The notes under the pieces were generated by a model. That model was not told the origin of the DNA and ran no database searches. It saw only the letters and a list, made by a program, of their open reading frames with translations. Below, in pieces: positions 1 through 5,371 of a stretch of 5,431 nucleotides of DNA. How positions within the stretch are numbered: position 1 is the first letter of the stretch; each line of letters opens with the position of its first letter. A program made the translations under genes and the position numbers. Source of the DNA: Alphaproteobacteria bacterium (GTDB lineage: Bacteria > Pseudomonadota > Alphaproteobacteria > BOG-932 > Roseiterribacteraceae); NCBI GenBank assembly GCA_903970575.1, contig CAJCJC010000017.1, forward strand, positions 1-5,431, read 5' to 3'.

Positions 1-561
1 ATCGAGCAGCGTTGGCCCGGCTTCCAGCCGCGCCGCATTCTTGAGATTGGCTGCGGCAGCGGCCGCAATACGATTTCCTATAAGGAGCTTTATCCTGACT
101 CGCATGTCGTCGGCGTCGACTGCGCCCCCGGCCTTCTTCGCTTCGCCCATGCGACGGCGGAAGCCAAGGGACTCGCGATCGATTTTATCCAGATGGATAT
201 CACCGCGATGGAGTTCCCGGACAATTCTTTCGATTTGGTGGCGTCCCATATCGTCGGCCATGAAACGAGCTGGAGCGGCCTGCCCAGGATGATCGCCGAG
301 TGTCATCGGGTGCTCGCGCCCGGCGGCGTCGCGCTGCATGTCGACGTGCCGAGCCAGCCAGGCTTTTCCAAGCTATTCGATCAGGTGTTGAACGACTGGC
401 AGGTGCGTTTCAATGGCGAGCCCTTCTGGATGGGCTGGGCCGACGCCGATGTGCGCGGCCATATGCGCGACGCCGGATTTGAGGATTCGGAAATGATCGC
501 CGCGCACGTCACGCGCGGCGAGGGCGGAGCCTGGTTCTGCCACGGCGGCCGAAAGGCTTAG
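1..561 (+). CDS. Class I SAM-dependent methyltransferase, 5'-truncated by the window edge
   Basis: The reading frame is open from base 1 to a TAG at 559-561, giving 186 visible residues; the start lies outside the window. The fragment shows a class I (Rossmann-fold) methyltransferase core: glycine-rich SAM-binding motif I (LEIGCGSGRN, fragment residues 14-23), an acidic ribose-contacting Asp at the end of strand beta-2 (GVD, D40), an MDIT motif followed by FPDNSFDLV (residues 65-80, motif II), and RVLAPGGVALHVD (103-115, motif III). This pattern matches the Methyltransf_11/UbiE-like group of small-molecule methyltransferases. The family is clear but the substrate is not: the C-terminal part is aromatic-rich (FWMGWAD) and gives no specific signature. 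The usual size of such proteins suggests that roughly 80 or more N-terminal residues are missing. It converges on the Rieske oxygenase gene and overlaps its stop codon. A shorter ORF starting at the internal ATG at 193 would lack motif I, so it is not the real start. Confidence 0.9.
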   Translation: MEQRWPGFQPRRILEIGCGSGRNTISYKELYPDSHVVGVDCAPGLLRFAHATAEAKGLAIDFIQMDITAMEFPDNSFDLVASHIVGHETSWSGLPRMIAECHRVLAPGGVALHVDVPSQPGFSKLFDQVLNDWQVRFNGEPFWMGWADADVRGHMRDAGFEDSEMIAAHVTRGEGGAWFCHGGRKA

Positions 562-571
562 TTCCGGCCGC
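545..571. terminator. GC-rich inverted repeat spanning both convergent stop codons; possible bidirectional terminator
   Basis: GCGGCCG at 545-551 pairs perfectly with CGGCCGC at 565-571, with a possible extra G-U pair (544/572). The 13-nt loop contains the methyltransferase TAG (559-561) and, on the opposite strand, the oxygenase TAA (558-560). Neither side carries a T-tract, so it is not a classic intrinsic terminator. Its placement between convergent genes with no spacer suggests a role in ending transcription or protecting 3' ends. The arms are also coding sequence, so chance in GC-rich DNA is a real alternative. Confidence 0.35.
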
Positions 572-1646
572 TTGCCGTCGTTAGAGGCGCGCCGCATCGC
601 GACAGGACGTTGCGGAGACTGCGGATGGCCGGAAAGACCTCCTGGTTCCAGTCCGTACCCTGCGCATCGTGCGCCGCCTGCTCCAGTTCGACGATATGCT
701 TGTCTTCGGTGAAGATGCGTTCGGTGAACCAAGTGACGATCGGCCAGGCCGCGTCGATCAATCCGGGGATGCCCGGTCGCCGCACGGATAGATAGCCGAA
801 GACGCGGGTCGAATCCTGCTTCTCTCCCATGGGCAGATAGCCCAGCCACACATGCAGCACGGGGTCGCCCTTGCCGACCCAGACCCGCAAATCCTGATAG
901 GGATAACCGGTCCGGATGGTCATCAAATCCTTGTTGTCGCCGCCGCCGTTCGGCCGAAACGTGCCCAGAATGGCCAGTTCGCCCAGCGGGCCGACGCCGG
1001 TTGACCGGCTAAAGGTGTAATCGACCTCGCACCAATCGTCGCCGCTGCGCCGGCCCAGGCAATGCGCCTTGATGGCGCCCATCTGGCGGCGGTGCAGGAA
1101 CTGATGGTTCATGTCCATCAGGTTCTCATGCATGAACGTATAATGCGCGTTGACCTCCCGGTTCAGCCGCCGCGTCTTGTAGCCGCCATTCATCGCGGAG
1201 CCGAGCGAGGCCGGCGCGCGAGAAGACGCGAGCGCGGGGTCGCCGGGAAATATGAAGATCAGCCCATCGATTTCCTGGCAGGGATAGGCGCGAACGCCAT
1301 TGGGAATGCGCTCGGCGCCAACATAGGGAACGTCGACGCATCGTCCCGTGCAGTCATAAGTCCAGCCATGATAGCCGCATTTCAGCGTATCGCCCGCGAC
1401 CACGCCCAGATGAAGCGGTACCTGCCGGTGGGCGCAGCGATCCTCGACGGCGAAGGCCTTTCCGGATTTGCCGCGATACAGCGCGATCGGTTCTCCTGCG
1501 AACTCCCGTCCCAGCGTTTTGCCCGGCTTAAGGTCGGTGGACCAGGCGACGGGATACCAATAATCAGGGTGCGCGCCGACCCTGCGCAGATCGAATGGCT
1601 CGGCGTCGATCGAGGGGATTGCTGAAAGCGTTAATGTTCCGGTCAC
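558..1646 (-). CDS. Rieske [2Fe-2S] non-heme iron oxygenase (aromatic ring-hydroxylating/O-demethylase-type, alpha subunit)
   Basis: This 362-residue protein is a Rieske-type oxygenase component that should use electrons from a redox partner to activate O2 at a mononuclear iron. The Rieske domain covers about residues 27-133: it begins with a PDYWYPV segment and holds the cluster ligands C71 and H73 (CAHR) and C90 and H93 (CGYHGW). The catalytic domain has ENLMDMNHQFLH (174-185). D178 fits the conserved electron-transfer bridge, and H181 and H185 fit the two iron histidines. D315 in a TEDKHIVE segment is the likely carboxylate ligand, by resemblance to dicamba monooxygenase-type enzymes recalled from memory. 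Length and the single-chain form fit the vanillate/dicamba O-demethylase-like group better than two-subunit dioxygenases. The two histidines are three residues apart rather than the usual four. The start is GTG at 1646 behind an AGGA. No ferredoxin or reductase gene adjoins it. The substrate cannot be assigned. Confidence 0.9.
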   Translation of the reverse strand: MTGTLTLSAIPSIDAEPFDLRRVGAHPDYWYPVAWSTDLKPGKTLGREFAGEPIALYRGKSGKAFAVEDRCAHRQVPLHLGVVAGDTLKCGYHGWTYDCTGRCVDVPYVGAERIPNGVRAYPCQEIDGLIFIFPGDPALASSRAPASLGSAMNGGYKTRRLNREVNAHYTFMHENLMDMNHQFLHRRQMGAIKAHCLGRRSGDDWCEVDYTFSRSTGVGPLGELAILGTFRPNGGGDNKDLMTIRTGYPYQDLRVWVGKGDPVLHVWLGYLPMGEKQDSTRVFGYLSVRRPGIPGLIDAAWPIVTWFTERIFTEDKHIVELEQAAHDAQGTDWNQEVFPAIRSLRNVLSRCGAPLTTASGRN

Positions 1647-1653
1647 GGTTCAA

Positions 1654-1657
1654 TCCT
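1654..1657 (-). promoter_or_regulatory. Ribosome binding site supporting the GTG start of the Rieske oxygenase
   Basis: On the minus strand, AGGA stands 7 nt before the GTG at 1644-1646. This supports a non-ATG start. The next in-frame methionine (residue 152) would remove the whole Rieske domain. Confidence 0.6.
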
Positions 1658-1824
1658 GGACAAGCTTCCGGTGTATTCGGGCACGGTCACGGCGATGAAA
1701 AAATACCGCGAGACCGAGTGTCGTTCCACTGCCGAGTGAACCCGCTTTTGACGGATGATGCAACATTCTCCGCCGCGTATCGTCAATTCGTTATGGCGAC
1801 CGGGACAATTCGGACAACGCCTTA

Positions 1825-1843
1825 TTTGCCGAAGGACGGCAAA
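1825..1843 (-). terminator. Perfect 7-bp inverted repeat downstream of transketolase; weak terminator or operator candidate
   Basis: TTTGCCG (1825-1831) and CGGCAAA (1837-1843) form a perfect 7-bp stem with a 5-nt loop, beginning about 30 nt past the transketolase stop codon. On the minus strand the stem is followed by TAAGG, not a T-run, so intrinsic termination would be weak. It also lies just upstream of the candidate oxygenase promoter and could be an operator instead. Confidence 0.4.
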
Positions 1844-1872
1844 AGGGCGGAAAGTTAGGGTTCCGCCGATCC

Positions 1873-3921
1873 TTATCCATACACGGCCGTCACCACCTCC
1901 CGCGCGGCGCGCACCACCGCATCGGTCGAGATGTCGAACTTTTTGTACACGTCGCCTATCTTTCCCGACGCGCCGAATTGATGCATGCCGACGAAGCGGC
2001 CCGCGAAACCGAGATACCGGTCCCACGAGATTTCGACGCCCGCCTCCACCGCGACCCGCGCGTCGCTGTCCCCCAGCACATCCCGCTTGTAAGCCGCATC
2101 CTGCTTTTCGAACAGCAGTCGGCAAGGCATGGAAACAACAGCGGTGGGAACGCCCTCGGCCTGTAGAATCGCGCGCGCCTCGACCGCGAGATGCAGTTCC
2201 GAGCCCGTGCCGATGATCGTGAGCTTACGCGGGCCGCCTTCGGCTTCGAGAAAGACATAGGCGCCTTTGGCGCTGAGATTTTCCGTCCCCGGCTCTTTGC
2301 GCAGCAGCGGCATCGGCTGTCGCGACAGCGCGATCAGCGCCGCCTGACGTGGCGTATCCAGGATCGATTCCCAGCATTCCGCCGTCTCGATGGAGTCTCC
2401 CGGCCGATAGACCGCCAAGCCTGGAATGGCGCGAAGAGACGCCAGTTGTTCGATGGGCTGATGTGTCGGGCCGTCTTCACCGAGGCCGATGGAATCATGG
2501 GTCATGACAAAAATCGTGCGGATTTCCATCATCGCCGCCAGCCGGATCGCGGGGCGGCAATAGTCGGAAAACGTCAGGAACGTGCCGCCATAGGGGATCA
2601 ACCCCCCATGCAGCGCAATCCCGTTCATCGCCGCCGCCATGCCATGTTCGCGGACGCCGTAATGGACGTAAGAGCCCTTGTAATGCCCGGGCGAAATCTC
2701 GATCTCGTTCTTGGCCTTGGTGTTGTTCGATGGCGTCAAATCGGCCGATCCGCCCAGCAATTCCGGGATCGCGTCGAACAGGTGATTGAGTACGATGCCG
2801 CCGGCCTGGCGCGTTGCGATATCCTTTTCCTGCGCCAGCAGTTCCTGCTTCGCCGCTGCTATGGCGTCCCGCCAATTTTCCGGCAGCTTTCCTTCGTTCC
2901 GGCGTTCGAAATCCTGGCGCAACCCGTCTGGCGCGGCCTTGACGCGATCGGCCCATTCCATCCGCGCCTTGCGCCCCTTCGCGCCGATTTCCCGCCAGGT
3001 GGACAGGAGCTGATCGGGGATTTCGAAGGGTGGGGCGGTCCATCCGAGCAGCTTGCGGGCGCCGGCGATCTCTTCCTCGCCCGGGGCGTCGCTATGCGCT
3101 TTCTGGGTTCCGGCTCTGGTCGGAAATCCGAAGCCGATGATCGTGCGGCAAGAAATCATCGACGGTTGATCGGTCACCTTTTGCGCCGCGACGATCGCGT
3201 CGCGGATGGCGTCGGTGTCGTGGCCGTCGATTTCCTGCACATGCCAGTTGCAGGCGCGAAAACGAGCCGTCTCGTCGTCGGACACGCTGAGATGCGTCGG
3301 GCCGTCGATCGTGATCGCGTTATTGTCGAAGAACGCGATCAGCTTGCCGAGCTCAAGATGGCCGGCCAACGAGATCGCCTCATGGCTGATGCCCTCCATC
3401 AGGCAGCCATCCCCCATGAAGACATAGGTGAAGTGATCGACCAGCGCGTCGCCGAAAGTGGCGTTCATGACGCGCTCGGCCAGCGCCAGGCCGACGGAGT
3501 TGGCGAGGCCCTGGCCCAGAGGGCCGGTCGTCGTTTCGATCCCTGTCGCGTGGTGGTATTCGGGATGGCCGGCAGTACGGCTGTCGATCTGTCGAAACCG
3601 TTTGATTTCCTCGATCGTCATATCCTCGTACCCGGTCAGGTACAGCAGGCTGTACAACAGCATCGAGCCGTGACCGTTCGACAGCAGGAAACGGTCCCGA
3701 TCCAACCAGTGCGGGTCCTTGGCGTCGAATTTCAGGAATTCAGAGAACAGCACCGTGGCGATATCCGCCATGCCGAGCGGCATGCCGGGGTGTCCGCTCT
3801 TGGCCTTCTCGACCGCGTCCATGGAAAGCGCGCGGATGCAATCCGCCATGTCGCGCAAATGCTGGTCTCTCGCCGGAGGCAGCACGCCGTTTACGTACGG
3901 CGAGGTTGAGACGTCTGGCAT
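1873..3921 (-). CDS. tkt: Transketolase (EC 2.2.1.1), full length
   Basis: This 682-residue enzyme is a thiamine-diphosphate and metal-dependent transketolase. It transfers two-carbon ketol units between sugar phosphates in the non-oxidative pentose phosphate pathway, and in the Calvin cycle where one exists; it acts in the cytoplasm. The N-terminal ThDP-binding domain (about 18-345) has the conserved histidines H44 (SGHPG), H84 (NGHGS), H119 (GHPE) and H276. It also has the cofactor motif GDG (170-172) ending in NN (200-201). The pyrimidine domain (about 360-530) carries the catalytic glutamate E425 (VREHG), GGSADLTPSN (390-399), THDSIGLGEDGPTHQ (474-488, H475 and D483) and phosphate-binding R371 and R534. 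The C-terminal domain follows. Length is normal (E. coli TktA is about 663). The chosen ATG has a GGAG 5 nt upstream; the frame extends to a TTG at 3954 that is less likely. No gap, pgk or cbb genes adjoin it, so association with a Calvin operon is not supported here. Confidence 0.97.
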   Translation of the reverse strand: MPDVSTSPYVNGVLPPARDQHLRDMADCIRALSMDAVEKAKSGHPGMPLGMADIATVLFSEFLKFDAKDPHWLDRDRFLLSNGHGSMLLYSLLYLTGYEDMTIEEIKRFRQIDSRTAGHPEYHHATGIETTTGPLGQGLANSVGLALAERVMNATFGDALVDHFTYVFMGDGCLMEGISHEAISLAGHLELGKLIAFFDNNAITIDGPTHLSVSDDETARFRACNWHVQEIDGHDTDAIRDAIVAAQKVTDQPSMISCRTIIGFGFPTRAGTQKAHSDAPGEEEIAGARKLLGWTAPPFEIPDQLLSTWREIGAKGRKARMEWADRVKAAPDGLRQDFERRNEGKLPENWRDAIAAAKQELLAQEKDIATRQAGGIVLNHLFDAIPELLGGSADLTPSNNTKAKNEIEISPGHYKGSYVHYGVREHGMAAAMNGIALHGGLIPYGGTFLTFSDYCRPAIRLAAMMEIRTIFVMTHDSIGLGEDGPTHQPIEQLASLRAIPGLAVYRPGDSIETAECWESILDTPRQAALIALSRQPMPLLRKEPGTENLSAKGAYVFLEAEGGPRKLTIIGTGSELHLAVEARAILQAEGVPTAVVSMPCRLLFEKQDAAYKRDVLGDSDARVAVEAGVEISWDRYLGFAGRFVGMHQFGASGKIGDVYKKFDISTDAVVRAAREVVTAVYG

Positions 3922-3926
3922 GATCG

Positions 3927-3930
3927 CTCC
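3927..3930 (-). promoter_or_regulatory. Ribosome binding site deciding the transketolase start
   Basis: GGAG on the minus strand lies 5 nt before the ATG at 3919-3921. It favours this ATG over the in-frame TTG at 3952-3954, which would add 11 residues outside the usual family N-terminus. Confidence 0.75.
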
Positions 3931-4040
3931 ATTGCATTGTCGATGCTTGAACAACGGTCGGCGCCGCTATGTTCATCGCAGCCGAAACCTCTAGCCGACC
4001 GATAAGGATTTTGTCTTCCTTTTCGCGGCCCTATCCGGTG

Positions 4041-4063
4041 AAAATTCCGAGTTGGAACATTTT
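4041..4063 (-). terminator. AT-rich imperfect inverted repeat between hydrolase and transketolase; weak terminator candidate
   Basis: About 30-50 nt past the hydrolase stop, the minus strand reads AAAA, TG, TTCC, a 5-nt loop, GGAA, TTTT. The 4-bp TTCC/GGAA core is followed by four Ts, and the flanking A4/T4 could extend the stem around a 2-nt bulge. It stands out as an AT-rich island in GC-rich DNA and could end hydrolase transcription, but the core stem is short. I could not pick a transketolase promoter in the rest of the 169-bp gap. Confidence 0.25.
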
Positions 4064-4090
4064 ATTTTCGCTGATGCCGGGCGCGGCCGG

Positions 4091-5041
4091 TCAGAAAGGC
4101 GCGATCGCGCCTTTGTCGATCAGCCACAGCTTGCTCGCACCGATGATCTGTTGGAGCAGCCCAAGCTTGTCAGGGTCTACGCCCATATGGTCACCCTCGA
4201 AGACGGTGACGGTCTTCGGTTCTGGAACGGCGTCCCTGAAGCGGGCGCGGGCGTCGCTCGGGATCAGGCTGTCATCGCTTCCCTGTAGAACCAGAAACTC
4301 ACCGGACAGCCGGGGCAAATTTTTGGCGGGCTCAAGCGGGCTTAACAGAATATTGACGAGGGGCGCCAGTATGGGGCGCAGGAAATGCGGCTTCAGATGC
4401 GGATTGGCCGCGACGAGCGCCCCGAAGGGATCGCCGCCATAGGCGAGGATGGTCCAGCCGATAGGTTGCCCGTCATGTTCGGCGACGTTCTCTATGGCGG
4501 GCGCGGCCAGCGCCCCGAGGGAGAACCCCAGAATGCTGACGCTCTTTGGATCGGCCCAAGGCTGCGCGCTCAACCATGCGGTCGCGGATACGACTTGCGC
4601 GGGTATCGTCATCACCTGATGGTACAGAGTCGGCAAAGCAAACAGCGTCGCGAAAACGCCATCCAGGCTGAGCGGCATCGGCCAGTCATAACCAATCACG
4701 GCGTTGTCGCCGGCGTCGGGAATATACCGAATATTTTGCTCCCCCGTTCCCAGACCGCCCAGCACGATCAGAATCGGCAATTTATAGCGCGGCAGCGGCT
4801 CCGGCAGGCTGACGAAGATGCCGATATCGCCAAGTCCTTTTGTGCGAAGGACGAAATGCTCGATCTTGCGCCCTGTCCGCAGGGTCGCTTCCGTGCGCTC
4901 GGCCCTAAGATCATGCTCGGGCAGGGGCAGTGACGATGGACCGCGATTATCGAGCCACGCGAGACCGACGGCGACGCCGATGATCGCCACCGCGATGGCG
5001 GCTGGAAGTAACCGGCCGTTTCCTATCCGACGGATGCGCAT
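4091..5041 (-). CDS. Membrane-anchored alpha/beta hydrolase of unknown substrate
   Basis: This 316-residue protein starts with a basic stretch (RIRR) and a hydrophobic segment at about residues 11-30 with no obvious signal-peptidase site. A single N-terminal membrane anchor with the enzyme domain in the periplasm is therefore likely. The rest looks like an alpha/beta hydrolase. LIVLGGLGTG (91-100) fits the strand and oxyanion-hole loop, and GFSLG (172-176) is the G-x-S-x-G nucleophile elbow with S174. GSDDSLIP (254-261) offers D256 or D257 as the acid, and GDHMG (283-287) supplies H285. Order and spacing of this triad match the dienelactone hydrolase/esterase-like superfamily, but nothing identifies the substrate; esterase, peptidase and acyltransferase activities all remain possible. 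The ATG at 5041 is preferred because it yields the anchor, although no clear Shine-Dalgarno sequence precedes it. It is on the same strand as transketolase, 169 bp upstream, probably in a separate unit. Confidence 0.85.
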   Translation of the reverse strand: MRIRRIGNGRLLPAAIAVAIIGVAVGLAWLDNRGPSSLPLPEHDLRAERTEATLRTGRKIEHFVLRTKGLGDIGIFVSLPEPLPRYKLPILIVLGGLGTGEQNIRYIPDAGDNAVIGYDWPMPLSLDGVFATLFALPTLYHQVMTIPAQVVSATAWLSAQPWADPKSVSILGFSLGALAAPAIENVAEHDGQPIGWTILAYGGDPFGALVAANPHLKPHFLRPILAPLVNILLSPLEPAKNLPRLSGEFLVLQGSDDSLIPSDARARFRDAVPEPKTVTVFEGDHMGVDPDKLGLLQQIIGASKLWLIDKGAIAPF

Positions 5042-5062
5042 ATTGTTCAGGGACTTTCGATG

Positions 5063-5072
5063 ATTTCGAAAT
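5063..5072. repeat. Perfect 10-bp palindrome ATTTCGAAAT upstream of the hydrolase
   Basis: ATTTCGAAAT is self-complementary and lies 21 nt upstream of the hydrolase ATG. A second TTTCGA occurs at 5055-5060. The position fits an operator for a dimeric repressor, but one short palindrome can arise by chance. Confidence 0.3.
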
Positions 5073-5146
5073 TGCCGGCCGCCGTTAAGGACCGGCTTCG
5101 CGGCGACAGCTAAGCAGGGCTTCTTTACAGTGACATATTAATTGCG

Positions 5147-5183
5147 GTCATCGCGAGCCCACGGGTCAAGCCCGAGGACAGGC
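5147..5183. repeat. Possible degenerate interspersed palindromic repeat
   Basis: The segment begins GTCATCGCGAGC and contains CGGG-TCAAG-CCCG (5162-5174), a 4-bp stem with a 5-nt loop, followed by GAGGACAGGC. From memory, GTCATC-led sequences with a CGGGTCAAGCCCG core recur in intergenic regions of many alphaproteobacterial genomes. Only one copy is present here, so repetitiveness cannot be shown from this window. Confidence 0.35.
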
Positions 5184-5311
5184 TATGCGTGCCGATCCAC
5201 GATCAACGATTTTCTGTCTGCGCTTATAGTTTGAACCGAACCGGCGGACCATTCCAGCGCGCGAACGAATCCATGAGCAGGATGCGGCAGCCGGGCGCGT
5301 TAAAGGCGAGG

Positions 5312-5331
5312 CGGGTTGCTGGCCGAACCCG
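5312..5331 (+). repeat. Short hairpin in the leader of the exported-protein gene
   Basis: CGGGTT (5312-5317) and AACCCG (5326-5331) form a 6-bp stem with an 8-nt loop, ending about 28 nt before the ribosome binding site. No T-tract follows. It may be a leader structure or chance. Confidence 0.25.
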
Positions 5332-5359
5332 GATAAGGTCGCGTCAAATTCAACATTAT

Positions 5360-5363
5360 GGAG
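5360..5363 (+). promoter_or_regulatory. Ribosome binding site of the right-edge exported-protein gene
   Basis: GGAG lies 8 nt before the ATG at 5372-5374. It favours that start over the in-frame ATGs at 5273 and 5285, which have no such sequence and would place an arginine-rich 29- to 33-residue extension before the signal peptide. Confidence 0.65.
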
Positions 5364-5371
5364 TTTGCATC

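Larger units (their letters stand above)
1647..1872 (-). promoter_or_regulatory. Intergenic region upstream of the Rieske oxygenase with candidate promoter elements and short repeats
   Basis: This 226-bp gap between transketolase and the oxygenase carries no convincing gene. Reading toward the oxygenase, two weak sigma70-like pairs are visible: TTGTCC (1812-1817) with CATAAC (1790-1795, spacing 16), and TTGACG (1781-1786) with TTGCAT (1758-1763, spacing 17). Neither is strong and neither can be chosen by eye. Short direct repeats lie in and below these elements: CGAATTG at 1784-1790 and 1806-1812, TTGTCC at 1803-1808 and 1812-1817, and CACTCGG at 1714-1720 and 1732-1738. Spacings of 18 and 22 bp resemble transcription-factor half-sites, so the oxygenase may have its own regulated promoter. 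This is inference. Confidence 0.3.
5042..5371. other. Divergent intergenic region between the hydrolase and the exported-protein gene
   Basis: This 330-bp stretch separates two divergent genes and must hold promoters for both. On the plus strand, TATAGT at 5225-5230 is a good -10 match, but its -35 is poor (TCAACG at 5203-5208, spacing 16). No clear hydrolase promoter could be chosen on the minus strand. Other visible structures are a 10-bp palindrome (5063-5072), a segment resembling an interspersed repeat (5147-5183), and a 6-bp hairpin (5312-5331) in the likely leader of the plus-strand gene. The plus-strand frame of the right-hand gene is already open from an ATG at 5273, but that ATG has no ribosome binding site. 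I see no RNA gene or riboswitch. Confidence 0.5.

Noticed and set aside
373..849. 158-codon minus-strand frame across the methyltransferase/oxygenase junction
   Set aside because: It is out of frame with the oxygenase and antisense to the methyltransferase, both of which have clear family motifs across the same bases.
1700..1730. GGAAC on the minus strand as a -35 element for an EcfG-type stress sigma factor upstream of the oxygenase
   Set aside because: No matching GTT-type -10 element occurs 16-17 nt downstream; the sequence there reads GTATT.
1595..1858. 87-codon plus-strand frame across the tkt-oxygenase gap
   Set aside because: It begins inside the oxygenase gene on the opposite strand, has no ribosome binding site and no recognisable protein features.
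1643..2125. 160-codon minus-strand frame overlapping the transketolase 3' end and reaching the oxygenase start
   Set aside because: Most of it is an alternative frame of transketolase, with low-complexity Arg/Gly sequence. The non-overlapping tail has no start codon of its own or conserved motif.
2191..3909. 572-codon open frame on the plus strand opposite transketolase
   Set aside because: It lies wholly antisense to an unmistakable transketolase, has no recognisable domain or ribosome binding site, and its Arg/Gln-rich composition is typical of a shadow frame in GC-rich DNA.
4385..4933. 182-codon plus-strand frame opposite the hydrolase
   Set aside because: It is antisense to a gene with a clear catalytic triad and membrane anchor, and has no domain signature.
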